A DNA stretch of 64,000 nucleotides from Algoriphagus winogradskyi (GTDB lineage: Bacteria > Bacteroidota > Bacteroidia > Cytophagales > Cyclobacteriaceae): contig NZ_FXUA01000006.1 in NCBI RefSeq assembly GCF_900182815.1, positions 1-64,000 on the forward strand, in the 5' to 3' direction. Position numbers and translations under genes: made by a program. The notes under the pieces are model-generated. The model was not told the origin of the DNA and did not search any database. It worked only from the letters and a program-made list of their open reading frames with translations. Below, in pieces: positions 5,191 to 14,719 of this stretch (positions are counted from its first letter, which is position 1; every line of letters starts with the position of its first letter).

Positions 5191-6921
5191 ATGAAACTAT
5201 CAAAAATAACATCTGCCATTCTTCTCTTAGTGATATGTGGGTTTGCCTCTTGTACTAACAAAAGCAGTATAGTTGATGACGCTAACGCGAGTGCTAAGTC
5301 AGCAGATATTGTGATTTACGGAGGAACTTCTGCGGGCCTATCTGCTGCCATTCAAGCGGCAAGAATGGGGAAGTCTGTCATACTTATTGAACCGAGTACT
5401 CGTTTAGGCGGGCTTACCACTGGCGGTCTTGGACAGACTGATATTGGGAATAAGCAGGTAGTTGGGGGAATAGCCCGGGAATTTTACAGAAATATAAAAT
5501 CTCATTACCAGGATTCCACCAACTGGGTGTGGCAAGCTAGATCTGACTATGTAGATGGGGGGCAAACTCGCTCAGGCAAGGATGAGGATGCGATGTGGAC
5601 TTTTGAGCCTTCCGCCGCGCTGAAAGTTTATCATAATATGCTTGAAAATCTGGCTATTACCATCATCTATAAGCAGCGGCTTGATAGAGCTACAGGCGTT
5701 GCCAAATTCGAAGGGGAAATTACTTCCATTACTATGGAATCGGGAGAAACCTACCAAGGGAAAGTTTTTATAGATGCGACGTATGAAGGGGATCTTTTGG
5801 CAAGTGCGGGCGTGTCTTATACAGTAGGCAGAGAGGCTAATTCTCAATATGGAGAAACGTTGAATGGTGTACAAGCCAACGATAAGAGTGAAACGCTCCT
5901 GGGATCAGTTTCAAATAATAGTGTTTACCATAACTTCATCAAGGGTGTAGATCCTTACATAGTCAAAGGAGATCCTAAGAGTGGCCTCCTTCCTTTTATT
6001 ACCGGAGGTGGACCTGGAATAGATGGAGAAGGAGATAATCGCATTCAGGCTTATTGCTTCCGAATGACGCTGACTGACCATCCAGACAATCGAATACCAT
6101 TTGCCAAACCTGAGAATTACAAGGAGCTGGATTATGAATTACTTTTTCGTAATTATGAAGCGGCAGATGGTCCTATAGAAGAGATGTATTCGTATGGTGA
6201 TCCCTTGGTACCTTGGATAAATTCAGCAATGCCCAACCGAAAAACTGACACGAACAATCAAAAGGGGTTTTCAACGGATTTTATAGGTCAAAACTGGGAC
6301 TATCCCGAAGCTTCCTATGAAGAACGTGAAGAAATTGTAGAGCGCCATCGACAGTATCAGCAAGGTCTCATGTGGACTTTAGCTTATCATCCCCGTATTC
6401 CAGCTAAAGTAAGAGAGAAGGTGTCCCAATGGGGAACTTGCAAAGATGAATATGAGCGTGAAGACGGCTGGCAGCAACAGCTGTACATTAGGGAAGCTAG
6501 ACGCATGATCAGTGACTATGTAATGACTCAAAAAAACTGCGAAGGAATGGAGGTGGTGAGTGATCCAATTGGAATGGCAGCCTATGGGATGGATTCCCAT
6601 CATGTGAAGCGTTATGTGAATTCCGATGGGTTTGTATCCAATGAGGGCAATGTAGAGGCTCATGTAAAGGCTCCTTTTCCAATTAGTTATCGCTCTATTG
6701 TTCCGAAAAAAGAGGAATGTACTAACCTACTGGTTCCAGTCTCCCTTAGTGCATCGCATATTGCATTTGGATCAATTCGTATGGAGCCTGTTTTTATGGT
6801 TCTGGGTCAAAGTTCGGCAGTAATTGCCAGTATGGCGGTTGATGAAATTAAGCCGGTTCAAAATATAGATTATACCAAGATTAGAGAGGAATTGATCCGT
6901 TTAGGTCAAATTTTGGAATGA
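5191..6921 (+). CDS. FAD-dependent oxidoreductase lipoprotein
   Basis: This 576-residue protein has a lipoprotein signal with Gly-Phe-Ala-Ser-Cys (Cys21). An FAD-binding Rossmann motif follows at about 41-50 (Val-Ile-Tyr-Gly-Gly-Thr-Ser-Ala-Gly), then the [10 protein letters not shown] motif of the FAD_oxidored family (PF12831). Near the C-terminus, [10 protein letters not shown] precedes a second FAD-contact region. The protein looks complete. Members of this family are often found in polysaccharide- or sugar-related clusters, but the substrate cannot be read from sequence. It is transcribed alone. The lipid anchor places it in the periplasm or outer membrane. Confidence 0.8.
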   Translation: MKLSKITSAILLLVICGFASCTNKSSIVDDANASAKSADIVIYGGTSAGLSAAIQAARMGKSVILIEPSTRLGGLTTGGLGQTDIGNKQVVGGIAREFYRNIKSHYQDSTNWVWQARSDYVDGGQTRSGKDEDAMWTFEPSAALKVYHNMLENLAITIIYKQRLDRATGVAKFEGEITSITMESGETYQGKVFIDATYEGDLLASAGVSYTVGREANSQYGETLNGVQANDKSETLLGSVSNNSVYHNFIKGVDPYIVKGDPKSGLLPFITGGGPGIDGEGDNRIQAYCFRMTLTDHPDNRIPFAKPENYKELDYELLFRNYEAADGPIEEMYSYGDPLVPWINSAMPNRKTDTNNQKGFSTDFIGQNWDYPEASYEEREEIVERHRQYQQGLMWTLAYHPRIPAKVREKVSQWGTCKDEYEREDGWQQQLYIREARRMISDYVMTQKNCEGMEVVSDPIGMAAYGMDSHHVKRYVNSDGFVSNEGNVEAHVKAPFPISYRSIVPKKEECTNLLVPVSLSASHIAFGSIRMEPVFMVLGQSSAVIASMAVDEIKPVQNIDYTKIREELIRLGQILE

Positions 6922-7094
6922 TAAATACTGAAAGTTGAACACGCTTTTCGGTTCCTGTTAAGTCCCTAAAGATGCCACAGTATATTTGGACATTAGGGAA
7001 TCTCCTTGGTACTATCGCTTTAATTGACATGGAGTAATTCTCTGCTTCTGTGAAAAGAGAAAATGTCTAATTGAAAAATGAGTTGATAAAGAAT

Positions 7095-7123
7095 GAAAAA
7101 AGCCGGTGAGAGTCGGCTTTTTC
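7095..7123 (+). terminator. Rho-independent terminator
   Basis: GAAAAAAGCCG / CGGCTTTTTC forms a 10-bp stem around GTGAGAGT and ends in T residues. It lies 170 bases after the FAD oxidoreductase stop. The A-run on the left arm would let it act on both strands. Confidence 0.75.
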
Positions 7124-7220
7124 GGTTTGGCGATTTTAAGTTGGCTGTACGTTTTTTTATACTATTCCAATTCGTAATTGCACTGAAAGATCAAAACACC
7201 TCTTAAAACCAATTAAAATT

Positions 7221-7249
7221 TTGAATGTGAGCCTTTATGCTTAACTTTG
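7221..7249 (+). promoter_or_regulatory. Promoter of the symporter-GNAT-racemase operon
   Basis: TTG (7221-7223), an 18-base spacer and TAACTTTG (7242-7249) match the Bacteroidota consensus. The predicted start of transcription near 7255 lies beyond an upstream in-frame ATG at 7247, so translation must begin later. This supports the ATG at 7295. Confidence 0.6.
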
Positions 7250-7294
7250 AAAAATTATATTTTAAGAAGATTTTGTCACAAATACAAATTAGAT

Positions 7295-8731
7295 ATGAGT
7301 TATATAGAACTGGGGATCTTTGTCGCCTACATGCTGGCTATGCTGGGAGTGGGGTATTTTTACATGAAGAAGAACTCAGGTCAGGAGGATTACTACGTGG
7401 GCGGAAGGAATATCGGCCATTGGCATATCGGGCTTTCGGTTGTAGCGACTGACGTAGGAGGAGGTTTCTCCATTGGGCTTGGTGGCTTGGGATTTGTGAT
7501 GGGAATGTCTGGTTCCTGGATGCTTTTTACAGGACTTTTGGGCGCTTGGCTCGCAGCAGTAGTATTGATTCCACGAGTAAAGTCCGACCCAGCATTTGCT
7601 AAGTTTTTTACCTTTCCACAGATCATCGGTCATCTATACAATTCCACCACCGCCAAAGTTGCAGCCGTAATCTGCTTTCTCGGATATCTTGGTTTTACTT
7701 CCTCACAATTATTGGCAGGTGCCAAGCTCGCTTCAGGAACTTTCGAAGAGCTTGATCTTTCCTATGCGCTTTTGATCATGGGTGCAGTTGCGGTTGTGTA
7801 TACCGTGATGGGTGGACTGAAGGCTGTTATTTATACCGATACGATACAATGGATTGTTTTGATGGCAGGTTTGATGTTTATCGGAATCCCTATTTCTTAC
7901 AATTATGTAGGTGGCTGGGATGGTATTCAGAGCACTTTGCCCCAGGAGTTTTTCTCATTTACTAATTTGACTTGGCAGGATCTTGCGAATTGGGGGATCA
8001 CGATTATCCCGATTTGGTTTGTGGGTATGACGCTTTATCAGCGGATTTTTGCCGCGCGTGATGTAAAGTCTGCAAAGAAGGCTTGGTTTATCGCCGGACT
8101 ATTTGAATGGCCTATTATGGCACTTTTAGGGGTTTCTTTGGGTTTACTATCCAGAGTAGCCGTAGAGCAGGGTGCATTGGAGGGGTTTACCACCGCGATG
8201 GATCCGGAAATGGGGCTTCCGGTTTTGCTGAGCCAGATCTTACCGGCTGGTATTTTAGGATTGATGATGTCAGCCTATTTTTCAGCAGTGCTTTCTACGG
8301 CAGATTCCTGTCTGATGGCAGCTTCGGGAAACCTGACTACCGACATTCTTGGAAAATATTACACTTCAAAATCTCTTAAAGAAGAGATGAAAATCTCTCA
8401 GTTGCTCACTTTGGCAATTGGAATAGTAGCAATTATTATTGCTTGGCAGATGACGGAAGTTTTGAGTTTGATGCTATATTCCTATGCTTTTATGGTTTCT
8501 GGGCTTTTAGTGCCGGTGCTGGCAGGTTTGTTTTTCAATCAGACCAGTGCAAAAGCAGCCACTGCATCTATGATTACGGGAGGTTCCTTGACTGCAGGTT
8601 TGATTATAACCGAAGTGTCACTTCCTTTTGGCTTAGATGCCAATTTATTTGGGCTCACGCTCTCTTTGCTGACGTTTTTGTCAGTGATTTATTTCGAAAA
8701 AAATAACAGTTCAAAGTTAAAATCTATATGA
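7295..8731 (+). CDS. Sodium:solute symporter (SSS family)
   Basis: This 478-residue inner-membrane protein has about 13 hydrophobic segments. It carries the SSS signature near the N-terminus: Asp-Tyr-Tyr-Val-Gly-Gly-Arg, then Ser-Val-Val-Ala-Thr-Asp-Val-Gly-Gly-Gly. It uses the sodium gradient to import a small solute, and the substrate is not evident. I use the ATG at 7295 because an upstream ATG at 7247 lies within the promoter. Its stop overlaps the next start (ATGA at 8728-8731). Co-transcription with an acetyltransferase and an amino-acid racemase-like enzyme points to an amino-acid-like substrate, which is inference. Confidence 0.85.
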   Translation: MSYIELGIFVAYMLAMLGVGYFYMKKNSGQEDYYVGGRNIGHWHIGLSVVATDVGGGFSIGLGGLGFVMGMSGSWMLFTGLLGAWLAAVVLIPRVKSDPAFAKFFTFPQIIGHLYNSTTAKVAAVICFLGYLGFTSSQLLAGAKLASGTFEELDLSYALLIMGAVAVVYTVMGGLKAVIYTDTIQWIVLMAGLMFIGIPISYNYVGGWDGIQSTLPQEFFSFTNLTWQDLANWGITIIPIWFVGMTLYQRIFAARDVKSAKKAWFIAGLFEWPIMALLGVSLGLLSRVAVEQGALEGFTTAMDPEMGLPVLLSQILPAGILGLMMSAYFSAVLSTADSCLMAASGNLTTDILGKYYTSKSLKEEMKISQLLTLAIGIVAIIIAWQMTEVLSLMLYSYAFMVSGLLVPVLAGLFFNQTSAKAATASMITGGSLTAGLIITEVSLPFGLDANLFGLTLSLLTFLSVIYFEKNNSSKLKSI

Positions 8732-9168
8732 TCAAACTAGAAACTCTATCTACTATTGATAATGCGACTTATTTACAAAAAAATGAGATCGCAGATTTCC
8801 TTTTTGTCCACCTCGGTCAGTATGGTGATCCAAAGGAAGATATTATGAAGTGTCTGGACTATGCCTTAGACCAAAGTCTACATGCCGGTGGTTTTGTAGT
8901 AATGGCGAGGGAGAATGATAAAATCCTAGGTGCACTTATCATGAATAAAACAGGTATGTCGGGTTATATTCCTGAAAATATCCTGGTTTATATTGCCGTA
9001 GATGCAGCCCAAAGAGGTAAAGGAATAGGCGGAAAAATCATGGATATGGCTATTAAAATGGCTAATGGCTCTATCGCTTTGCACGTGGAACCAGACAATC
9101 CTGCGAAGAAATTGTATGAAAGAATCGGCTTTACAAACAAGTACCTTGAAATGAGGTTGACTAAGTGA
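8728..9168 (+). CDS. GNAT family N-acetyltransferase
   Basis: This 146-residue single-domain GNAT protein has its acetyl-CoA-binding motif A around residues 92-100 (Ala-Gln-Arg-Gly-Lys-Gly-Ile-Gly-Gly) and the C-terminal Asn-Pro-Ala-Lys-Lys-Leu-Tyr-Glu-Arg-Ile-Gly-Phe motif. It overlaps the symporter stop by 4 bases and ends one base before the racemase-like gene, so all three are one translationally coupled operon. It probably acetylates the amino group of a small molecule. The partner genes suggest an amino acid. Confidence 0.8.
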   Translation: MIKLETLSTIDNATYLQKNEIADFLFVHLGQYGDPKEDIMKCLDYALDQSLHAGGFVVMARENDKILGALIMNKTGMSGYIPENILVYIAVDAAQRGKGIGGKIMDMAIKMANGSIALHVEPDNPAKKLYERIGFTNKYLEMRLTK

Positions 9169-9169
9169 A

Positions 9170-10240
9170 ATGGCTTACCTGACATTAAATAGAGCTAAGC
9201 TCAAAGAGAACTTTGAGTTTCTCAAAAAGACCTTTGCAAAAAGCGACATCTCCTGGGGTGTCGTATCCAAATTGCTTTGTGGTAACAAACTTTTTCTCCA
9301 GGAATTAATAGACCTTGGAGTAAAGGAGGTTCACGACAGCAGGATTGGAAATCTCGAAATTGCTAAAGGTCTAGATCCCAATCTACAGACTGTTTACATC
9401 AAGCCTGTATCCAAAAGATACGTGCGTAAAATGGTTCAGTTTGCTGACGTCAGTTTGAATAGTGAGTTGGAAACTATCCGTTGGATAAGTCAGGAAGCCG
9501 TGAAGCAGGATAAGAAACACAAGATTATCATCATGGTGGAGACGGGAGATCTTCGCGAAGGAGTAATGGGTGAGCGATTAGTGGAATTTTATTCCCAAAT
9601 CTTCCACCTTCCAAACATTGAAATAATAGGCTTAGGGACGAATTTGAATTGCCTAAATGGGGTAATGCCATCCACCGATAAGCTCATACAGCTGTCACTC
9701 TACAAGCAGATTATTGAGCTAAAATTCAACAAGAAAATACCCTGGGTTTCTGCTGGTACATCAGTCACCATTCCATTGATGCTGACTCATCAATTACCGA
9801 AAGGAATCAATCATTTCAGGGTAGGAGAGACCTTATATTTTGGTCTTGATTTGTTTGAGGAAAAAGTCATCGAGGGAATGAACGGGGATGTGTTTGAACT
9901 GCATGCGGAAATCATTGAAATGCAGGAAAAGCCGCTTTTACCCGTTGGTAATCTGGCAGCTAACCCACAAGGAGAGACTGCTGAGATAGATGAAACGCTG
10001 TATGGACAAAGTTCTTTTAGAGCAATCATTGATATAGGTTTGCTGGATGTAGATCCAAAATACCTAATTCCTGCTGATGGGAATTACGAGATTTTGGGAG
10101 GTAGTTCTGATATGTTAATTATCAATTTGGGCGAAAACCCGCAGGGGTATAAAGTTGGTGATACCTTGAATTTCGATATGAAGTATATGGGTGCACTTAG
10201 CCTGCTAAATTCGGATTACATAGACAAGAAAGTTATCTAG
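9170..10240 (+). CDS. PLP-dependent racemase, ornithine racemase (Orr)-like
   Basis: This 356-residue protein belongs to the alanine racemase N-terminal-domain fold (PF01168). The probable PLP lysine is at about residue 34 (Val-Val-Ser-Lys). His-Asp-Ser-Arg-Ile-Gly-Asn-Leu, then Leu-Asn-Ser-Glu-Leu-Glu-Thr-Ile, Val-Glu-Thr-Gly-Asp-Leu-Arg-Glu-Gly near 123-131 and Phe-Arg-Val-Gly-Glu-Thr near 219-224 follow the pattern I remember from clostridial ornithine racemase. Whether the substrate is ornithine, another amino acid or a metabolite cannot be told. It lies one base after the GNAT gene in the same operon, so uptake, racemisation and acetylation may be linked. Confidence 0.7.
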   Translation: MAYLTLNRAKLKENFEFLKKTFAKSDISWGVVSKLLCGNKLFLQELIDLGVKEVHDSRIGNLEIAKGLDPNLQTVYIKPVSKRYVRKMVQFADVSLNSELETIRWISQEAVKQDKKHKIIIMVETGDLREGVMGERLVEFYSQIFHLPNIEIIGLGTNLNCLNGVMPSTDKLIQLSLYKQIIELKFNKKIPWVSAGTSVTIPLMLTHQLPKGINHFRVGETLYFGLDLFEEKVIEGMNGDVFELHAEIIEMQEKPLLPVGNLAANPQGETAEIDETLYGQSSFRAIIDIGLLDVDPKYLIPADGNYEILGGSSDMLIINLGENPQGYKVGDTLNFDMKYMGALSLLNSDYIDKKVI

Positions 10241-10310
10241 AAATTGGTTCTGAAAAATCGTTTGGCATGGTCGTGGGAATACAGTTGGGAAAACCAACCA
10301 GTATTTGACT

Positions 10311-10904
10311 ATGAAAAAAGTAGTGTTATTTATCGCCCTTGGACTAGGAATGGTCCAACTTTCTCAAGCACAATCCTCAGAAAAACCAGGTGGATTTGGA
10401 GTTCGAGGTGGAGCCAGTCTTTTCAATTTTAGCGGGGATGATGTTTCCGAAAATGATTACACCAATCGTGTAGGATTCCATGTAGGTGGATACACAATGT
10501 TATTTATGACGGATCGTCTAGCTCTTGAGCCAGGTGTGTATTACTCTGTGAAAGGGACTCAAAATGATGATTTTGCAGACAGCCGAGCGATTTTAGGCTA
10601 TGTGGATGTGCCGGTACTTTTCCGACTTTATCCTGCAGAAGGCTTTAATATTTTCGCAGGACCGCAAATTTCCTTCTTACTCAATTCAAAATTTGAGGGG
10701 GATTTCTTTGGAAACACGATTTCCTATGACTCTGATGCGATCAAAGAAACAGACTTTGGAGTAGCGATGGGTGTAGGATATAATCTACCCAAAGGATTTA
10801 ATGTACAGGCATCTTATGATTTGGGGTTAACTCCGATTTTCAAGGATAGTGATGCAGATGTGTACAACAGAGGATTCAAATTATCCGCTGGCTATACTTT
10901 CTAA
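10311..10904 (+). CDS. Outer-membrane beta-barrel protein (porin family)
   Basis: This 197-residue protein has a signal peptide ending Leu-Ser-Gln-Ala-Gln, then alternating amphipathic strands and a C-terminal Gly-Tyr-Thr-Phe. This is the layout of the small eight-strand barrels of PF13568 in Bacteroidota. The frame extends to a TTG two codons upstream, but the ATG at 10311 is the natural start. Phe-Gly-Val-Arg-Gly-Gly-Ala and Phe-Ala-Gly-Pro-Gln are typical of the family. Function is unknown. It is transcribed alone and followed by a strong terminator. Confidence 0.8.
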   Translation: MKKVVLFIALGLGMVQLSQAQSSEKPGGFGVRGGASLFNFSGDDVSENDYTNRVGFHVGGYTMLFMTDRLALEPGVYYSVKGTQNDDFADSRAILGYVDVPVLFRLYPAEGFNIFAGPQISFLLNSKFEGDFFGNTISYDSDAIKETDFGVAMGVGYNLPKGFNVQASYDLGLTPIFKDSDADVYNRGFKLSAGYTF

Positions 10905-10923
10905 GGAATAATTTAGTAATGTA

Positions 10924-10959
10924 AAATGCCTCCGACTTTAAATCGGAGGCATTTTTTTT
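10924..10959 (+). terminator. Rho-independent terminator
   Basis: AAATGCCTCCGA / TCGGAGGCATTT forms a perfect 12-bp stem with a 7-base loop and a run of eight T. It ends the outer-membrane barrel gene. Confidence 0.9.
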
Positions 10960-11160
10960 GGTGATTTTTAACCGAAAAGATCAAAAAGGGGACGTAGAGT
11001 TCGCAGCTTTGGAATAGGAAATGTTCAGTGCGGTCGGTGTGAGAGAAGGCTAATTTCCTCCGTCCGATTTGCCGTCAATGAATTTTCTGTCTTATAATAA
11101 GAAGATAGAAAAGCATTTAAAAATTTTTATAGTCAACGGGTTCCCTGCATCTGCCATAGG

Positions 11161-12258
11161 TTATCGGGCTTCCTTCATCCCATTTATCCAATCCTTGATC
11201 AGCTGAACACCTTCTTTGTGGACAGTCGTTCTACCAAGTTCAGGCATTGCGATTCCGACTTCTGTGGAATTCATACGATGAGTAATAATGGATTCATCAG
11301 CCTTGCCTGGAACGATGTCAAAATCAAATGTTCCTGCGCCATTGCCCGCAGCAACGGGGATTTTATTAATTCCAAGTTTTCTTGGATCCGTTTGATCGTA
11401 AGTAAGAAAAAGCCCAGAGGTACTGGCAGGGCCTTCTGCGCTGTGACAATGTGAGCAATTAATATCCAAATATGCCATTGCCCTGTCATTCAGAGGAAGG
11501 TTTTTGTCCTCGTAATTGATCATCGCAGGATGAGCGTTCTTCCCCTCAAAACCCTCTAGTTTTCCCAGTTCTGTCCAATGAGCGAGTTGATTTGACTCTC
11601 CTGAACTGTATTCCAGCTCATTATTTAAATGCTGAACTTTTACGCCAATTGGAGCCAGAGTCTCATTCTTATTGTGGCATGTTTTACACTGGTTCTTGTT
11701 AGGAACGATGTAATTGATTACCTGGTCTTTCCCTGTAGCATCGGTGAATGAAACCTCCATTTGTCCTCCTACTACTTTTAGGATTGCTTCCGTCTGACTT
11801 TCATTCCAGATGTATGGATAGGCTACCCAACCATTCTTTTCATTGATCAGTAACCTGGTCTCAATAATTCTTCGGATACCTTCAGGTTTTCTGAAGTCTA
11901 CTGGATAATAAAAATTCTTGATTAAAATGGTGCCTTTTGGAAAATCAAACTCATTTGAGGTCAAAGTGGCTTTTTCTCCCTCCGGAAAGAAAATAAAGCG
12001 ACTTTTGAGTGCGTAGTCAGTAAAAAGCGAAGAGGCAGGTTTGTAAGGAAGCACGTCTTTTATTGGAGATAACTCATTTAACTCTCCTGTAAAGAATCCG
12101 TAGGTCGAAAGCCTTCCATAGGGGTAATTTCCATCTGCCAATTCTTTTTCGGGCACAGGATCTTCGTTATTGATTTTGGGCTCGGTTTTGCAGGCAACCA
12201 TGAAAATCGTGATCGCTAGAAAAAGGTGGACTCCCCAGAAAATGGAACTACTTCTCAT
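11161..12258 (-). CDS. Diheme c-type cytochrome lipoprotein, SO2930/TIGR03806 family
   Basis: This 365-residue lipoprotein (signal ending Met-Val-Ala-Cys, Cys23) has two heme-attachment motifs: Cys-Lys-Thr-Cys-His at 191-195 and Cys-Ser-His-Cys-His at 268-272. The overall layout matches the TIGR03806 family (HNE_0200/SO2930), often encoded beside a TIGR03805 beta-helix protein, as here. It probably carries electrons in the periplasm, and the redox partner is unknown. Its ATG overlaps the upstream gene's stop (TAATG), so the two genes are coupled. Confidence 0.85.
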   Translation of the reverse strand: MRSSSIFWGVHLFLAITIFMVACKTEPKINNEDPVPEKELADGNYPYGRLSTYGFFTGELNELSPIKDVLPYKPASSLFTDYALKSRFIFFPEGEKATLTSNEFDFPKGTILIKNFYYPVDFRKPEGIRRIIETRLLINEKNGWVAYPYIWNESQTEAILKVVGGQMEVSFTDATGKDQVINYIVPNKNQCKTCHNKNETLAPIGVKVQHLNNELEYSSGESNQLAHWTELGKLEGFEGKNAHPAMINYEDKNLPLNDRAMAYLDINCSHCHSAEGPASTSGLFLTYDQTDPRKLGINKIPVAAGNGAGTFDFDIVPGKADESIITHRMNSTEVGIAMPELGRTTVHKEGVQLIKDWINGMKEAR

Positions 12259-13550
12259 TACATTTCAGCTAAAGAGGCAACATTGGTTTTTACTGGAGCA
12301 GAGCAATTTTGAAATGGGGTCACATCTGCAAAAGCTTTGATATTATCTTCTCCTTCGCTAAGATCAAACCTAGTGAAAAGAAGGTCATTCATATTTTTCT
12401 CTGACAGACATATGTTCATAGGATTGGTGGAGATATCCTTGCTGATCGACTCATCCCAAATGCCATCGTAAATAATGTCCTGTGTTTTGGCTTTGCCATG
12501 GGCATTATAGATACTGATCAACTGCCCAAGTTCCCTGCTTAGATCTGGGAAACCTTTTGTACGGTCATATTCATTGTCATGAATGTAAATGTCGCTGGTA
12601 AAAGGTGACCAGTTTGGGGCTTCGCTTGGGAAACCAGTGATTTGATAGCTGGCAATAGCCACCCCCGTAGTCTTGTTGCGAAGGATGCGGTTATTGTAGA
12701 TTTCCACTTCTTTTGCTGCCAAAAGGATAACGCCAGATCCGGGAGGAATCATCGTTACGGTATTGCCATTTGCTCCTTCGCCAGTGGCAGTCGCAAAGTT
12801 TTCATGGTTGTTTTCGATGATGTCGTTATCGTAGATTTTTGTTTTAGCACCATCTGCTTTTGGCAAACCTGGAAGGTTGAAAACCAGAATTCCGCCTGCA
12901 TTATCACGTGCTACATTTCCAAAAACTTCTGCATTGTCACAGTTTTCGATTTCTATTCCGGCCACATTTCCGAAGGCAAGAGAGTTCTTTACTACGATAT
13001 TTTCAGACTGACCTACATAGATTCCTGCATCCCGGGAGTGGGAAGCGATTACTTCGTCGATCATCACGTTCTTGCATTGCACTGGATAGATCGCGTAAGT
13101 GCCGTTTTTAGACTTGTCTCCATTCGTCCAGGTGACGTTGATCCTACGAAAAGTAATTCCATCTGTATGCTGCACTTTGACTCCATCACCAGGCGCATCC
13201 TCTACTGTGAGATCTTGGATTGTGATATTATTTCCAACTAGCTTGATGCCTTCACCTCCCGTAGTAAGGTTTTTAAAGGAGAGAACTGTTTCCATCAGCC
13301 CAGCTCCTTTGATTGTGATATTTGACTTATTGTCAATAATCAGCTGAGTATTCAACTCATAGAATCCACCAGGGATCTCAATCGTCGCCCCATCCTCAGC
13401 CATGATAAAATCTTCAATGACTTTTTCCGTTTGCTCCTGAGTCATTCTAGGAAGTTCAGAACTGTCAAAAGTCTGTTCATTAGAGGAGCTGCTGCAGCTA
13501 AATCCAATAATTGTAATGCTAACAAGTGCGAGGTATCCAAGTAGTTTCAT
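12258..13550 (-). CDS. Parallel beta-helix lipoprotein, TIGR03805 family
   Basis: This 430-residue lipoprotein has a signal ending Ile-Gly-Phe-Ser-Cys (Cys19). Repeated short strands with Asn/Val/Ile spacing (for example Ile-Thr-Ile-Gln-Asp-Leu, Ile-Val-Val-Lys-Asn-Ser, Val-Glu-Ile-Tyr-Asn-Asn) form a right-handed parallel beta-helix like pectate-lyase-type proteins. It matches the TIGR03805 family described with the diheme cytochrome encoded next to it. A catalytic role has not been shown. It is the first gene of a two-gene minus-strand operon. A -7 element lies at 13587-13580. Confidence 0.85.
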   Translation of the reverse strand: MKLLGYLALVSITIIGFSCSSSSNEQTFDSSELPRMTQEQTEKVIEDFIMAEDGATIEIPGGFYELNTQLIIDNKSNITIKGAGLMETVLSFKNLTTGGEGIKLVGNNITIQDLTVEDAPGDGVKVQHTDGITFRRINVTWTNGDKSKNGTYAIYPVQCKNVMIDEVIASHSRDAGIYVGQSENIVVKNSLAFGNVAGIEIENCDNAEVFGNVARDNAGGILVFNLPGLPKADGAKTKIYDNDIIENNHENFATATGEGANGNTVTMIPPGSGVILLAAKEVEIYNNRILRNKTTGVAIASYQITGFPSEAPNWSPFTSDIYIHDNEYDRTKGFPDLSRELGQLISIYNAHGKAKTQDIIYDGIWDESISKDISTNPMNICLSEKNMNDLLFTRFDLSEGEDNIKAFADVTPFQNCSAPVKTNVASLAEM

Positions 13551-13579
13551 GGGGCGTTAATTGATTGAAATAATTCCTT

Positions 13580-13587
13580 CAAAGCTA
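13580..13587 (-). promoter_or_regulatory. Possible -7 element
   Basis: The minus strand reads TAGCTTTG here, matching TAnnTTTG, about 30 bases before the beta-helix gene. I find no TTG at the right distance, so only the -7 part is supported. Confidence 0.35.
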
Positions 13588-13764
13588 AGGACATGGGGAA
13601 GCTTATGCCTTGACTTTTGTCAAAAAATAGAATTATGACTTGTTAATAATCAATAAAGCAATCAATTAATACTTGTACCAAACGAATTAACCATGATTAT
13701 TCGTTTATCGAAGCACCGCTTTAGCAATCTGAGAACTACTGTTAAATGCTTAAGATTGGTAAAT

Positions 13765-14664
13765 CTAAAATTCTTCGTCAATCAATTCCTTATTACAAGC
13801 AGCACCAGCCATGGTTCCAGATGATACCGCAAATGCCACTGATCTAAACATGTTGGTATTGTCTCCACAAGCAAAAACTCCTGGAACAGTCGTTTTTTGA
13901 AGCTGGTCTACTTCCAGATATCCATTGCTTTTCAGCTCACAGCCAAGGGCTGCAAGGATCGAAGAATTTTGTTCAAAATTGGGTTTGGCATATAACGCTT
14001 TTAAGGAAACTGAGCTCCCATCTGCCAATTTGATACATTGAATTTGCCCTTCCTGATGCTGGATTTCTTCAATTTCAGTTTCGAGGGTTTTGACATTTTT
14101 GGACTCAAGTGAAGATTTTTGTTCTTTGGTGAGTGTAGATTTTCCGTTGGTGAACAAAGTCAAATCTTTGGTCCAATTGGTAATCATTTTACCAAACTCA
14201 AAACCGAATTCTCCATTTGCCAAAATACCCGTTCGTTGGTTTCTGACTTCATATCCATGGCAGTATGGACAATGGATGACAGAAATGCCCCAACATGCTT
14301 CTAAACCTGGGATTGGCGGAAGAATGTCTTTTATTCCACTAGCGAAAATCAGCTTTTTACCTTCAAATAGTTCTCCTTTTCCGGTTTTGATTTCAAAACC
14401 TGAATGAGTCTTTTTTCCCTCGACTGCCATTCCATCAAGAAAAGTTACGGTATCATATTTTGCTACCTGATCTTTACCTATAATTGAGATTTCGGCGGGA
14501 GTACTTCCATCCTGTGTTAAAAAATTATGGGAGTGAGGGGTCTGGCGATTGCATGGTTTGCCCGCGTCGATGACCAAAACTTTTCGGAGAGATCTGCCTA
14601 GTGTCATAGCAGCAGAAAGACCTGAATAACTTCCACCTATAATTATTACATCGAATGTGCTCAT
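13765..14664 (-). CDS. Thioredoxin-reductase-like FAD/NAD(P) oxidoreductase
   Basis: This 299-residue protein has an FAD-binding Gly-Gly-Ser-Tyr-Ser-Gly at about 10-15, a redox-active Cys-Pro-Tyr-Cys-His-Gly at 132-137 where thioredoxin reductases have their CxxC, and a C-terminal Gly-Val-Phe-Ala-Cys-Gly-Asp FAD motif. The frame is open for 22 more codons upstream, but those cross the promoter at 14690-14719, so the ATG at 14664 is the start. It probably reduces a thioredoxin or small disulfide, and the partner is unknown. A perfect palindrome upstream may control it. Confidence 0.8.
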   Translation of the reverse strand: MSTFDVIIIGGSYSGLSAAMTLGRSLRKVLVIDAGKPCNRQTPHSHNFLTQDGSTPAEISIIGKDQVAKYDTVTFLDGMAVEGKKTHSGFEIKTGKGELFEGKKLIFASGIKDILPPIPGLEACWGISVIHCPYCHGYEVRNQRTGILANGEFGFEFGKMITNWTKDLTLFTNGKSTLTKEQKSSLESKNVKTLETEIEEIQHQEGQIQCIKLADGSSVSLKALYAKPNFEQNSSILAALGCELKSNGYLEVDQLQKTTVPGVFACGDNTNMFRSVAFAVSSGTMAGAACNKELIDEEF

Positions 14665-14689
14665 TCCGCTTGAAAAGTTGTTGTATGGG

Positions 14690-14719
14690 CAAAGGTAAAA
14701 AAAGCTTTCATTTATGCAA
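14690..14719 (-). promoter_or_regulatory. Promoter of the thioredoxin-reductase-like gene
   Basis: On the minus strand, TTG (14719-14717), 19 bases and TACCTTTG (14697-14690) match the Bacteroidota consensus. The -33 TTG is the inner end of one arm of the 18-bp palindrome at 14702-14742, so a protein bound to the palindrome would block the promoter. Confidence 0.55.

Larger units (their letters stand above)
6922..7294. other. Intergenic region
   Basis: This 373-base gap contains no credible gene. It holds one terminator (7095-7123) and the promoter of the symporter operon (7221-7249). I see nothing else in it. Confidence 0.7.

Noticed and set aside
12642..13241. A 199-residue plus-strand frame
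   Set aside because: It is antisense to the beta-helix gene, whose regular repeats keep the opposite strand open.
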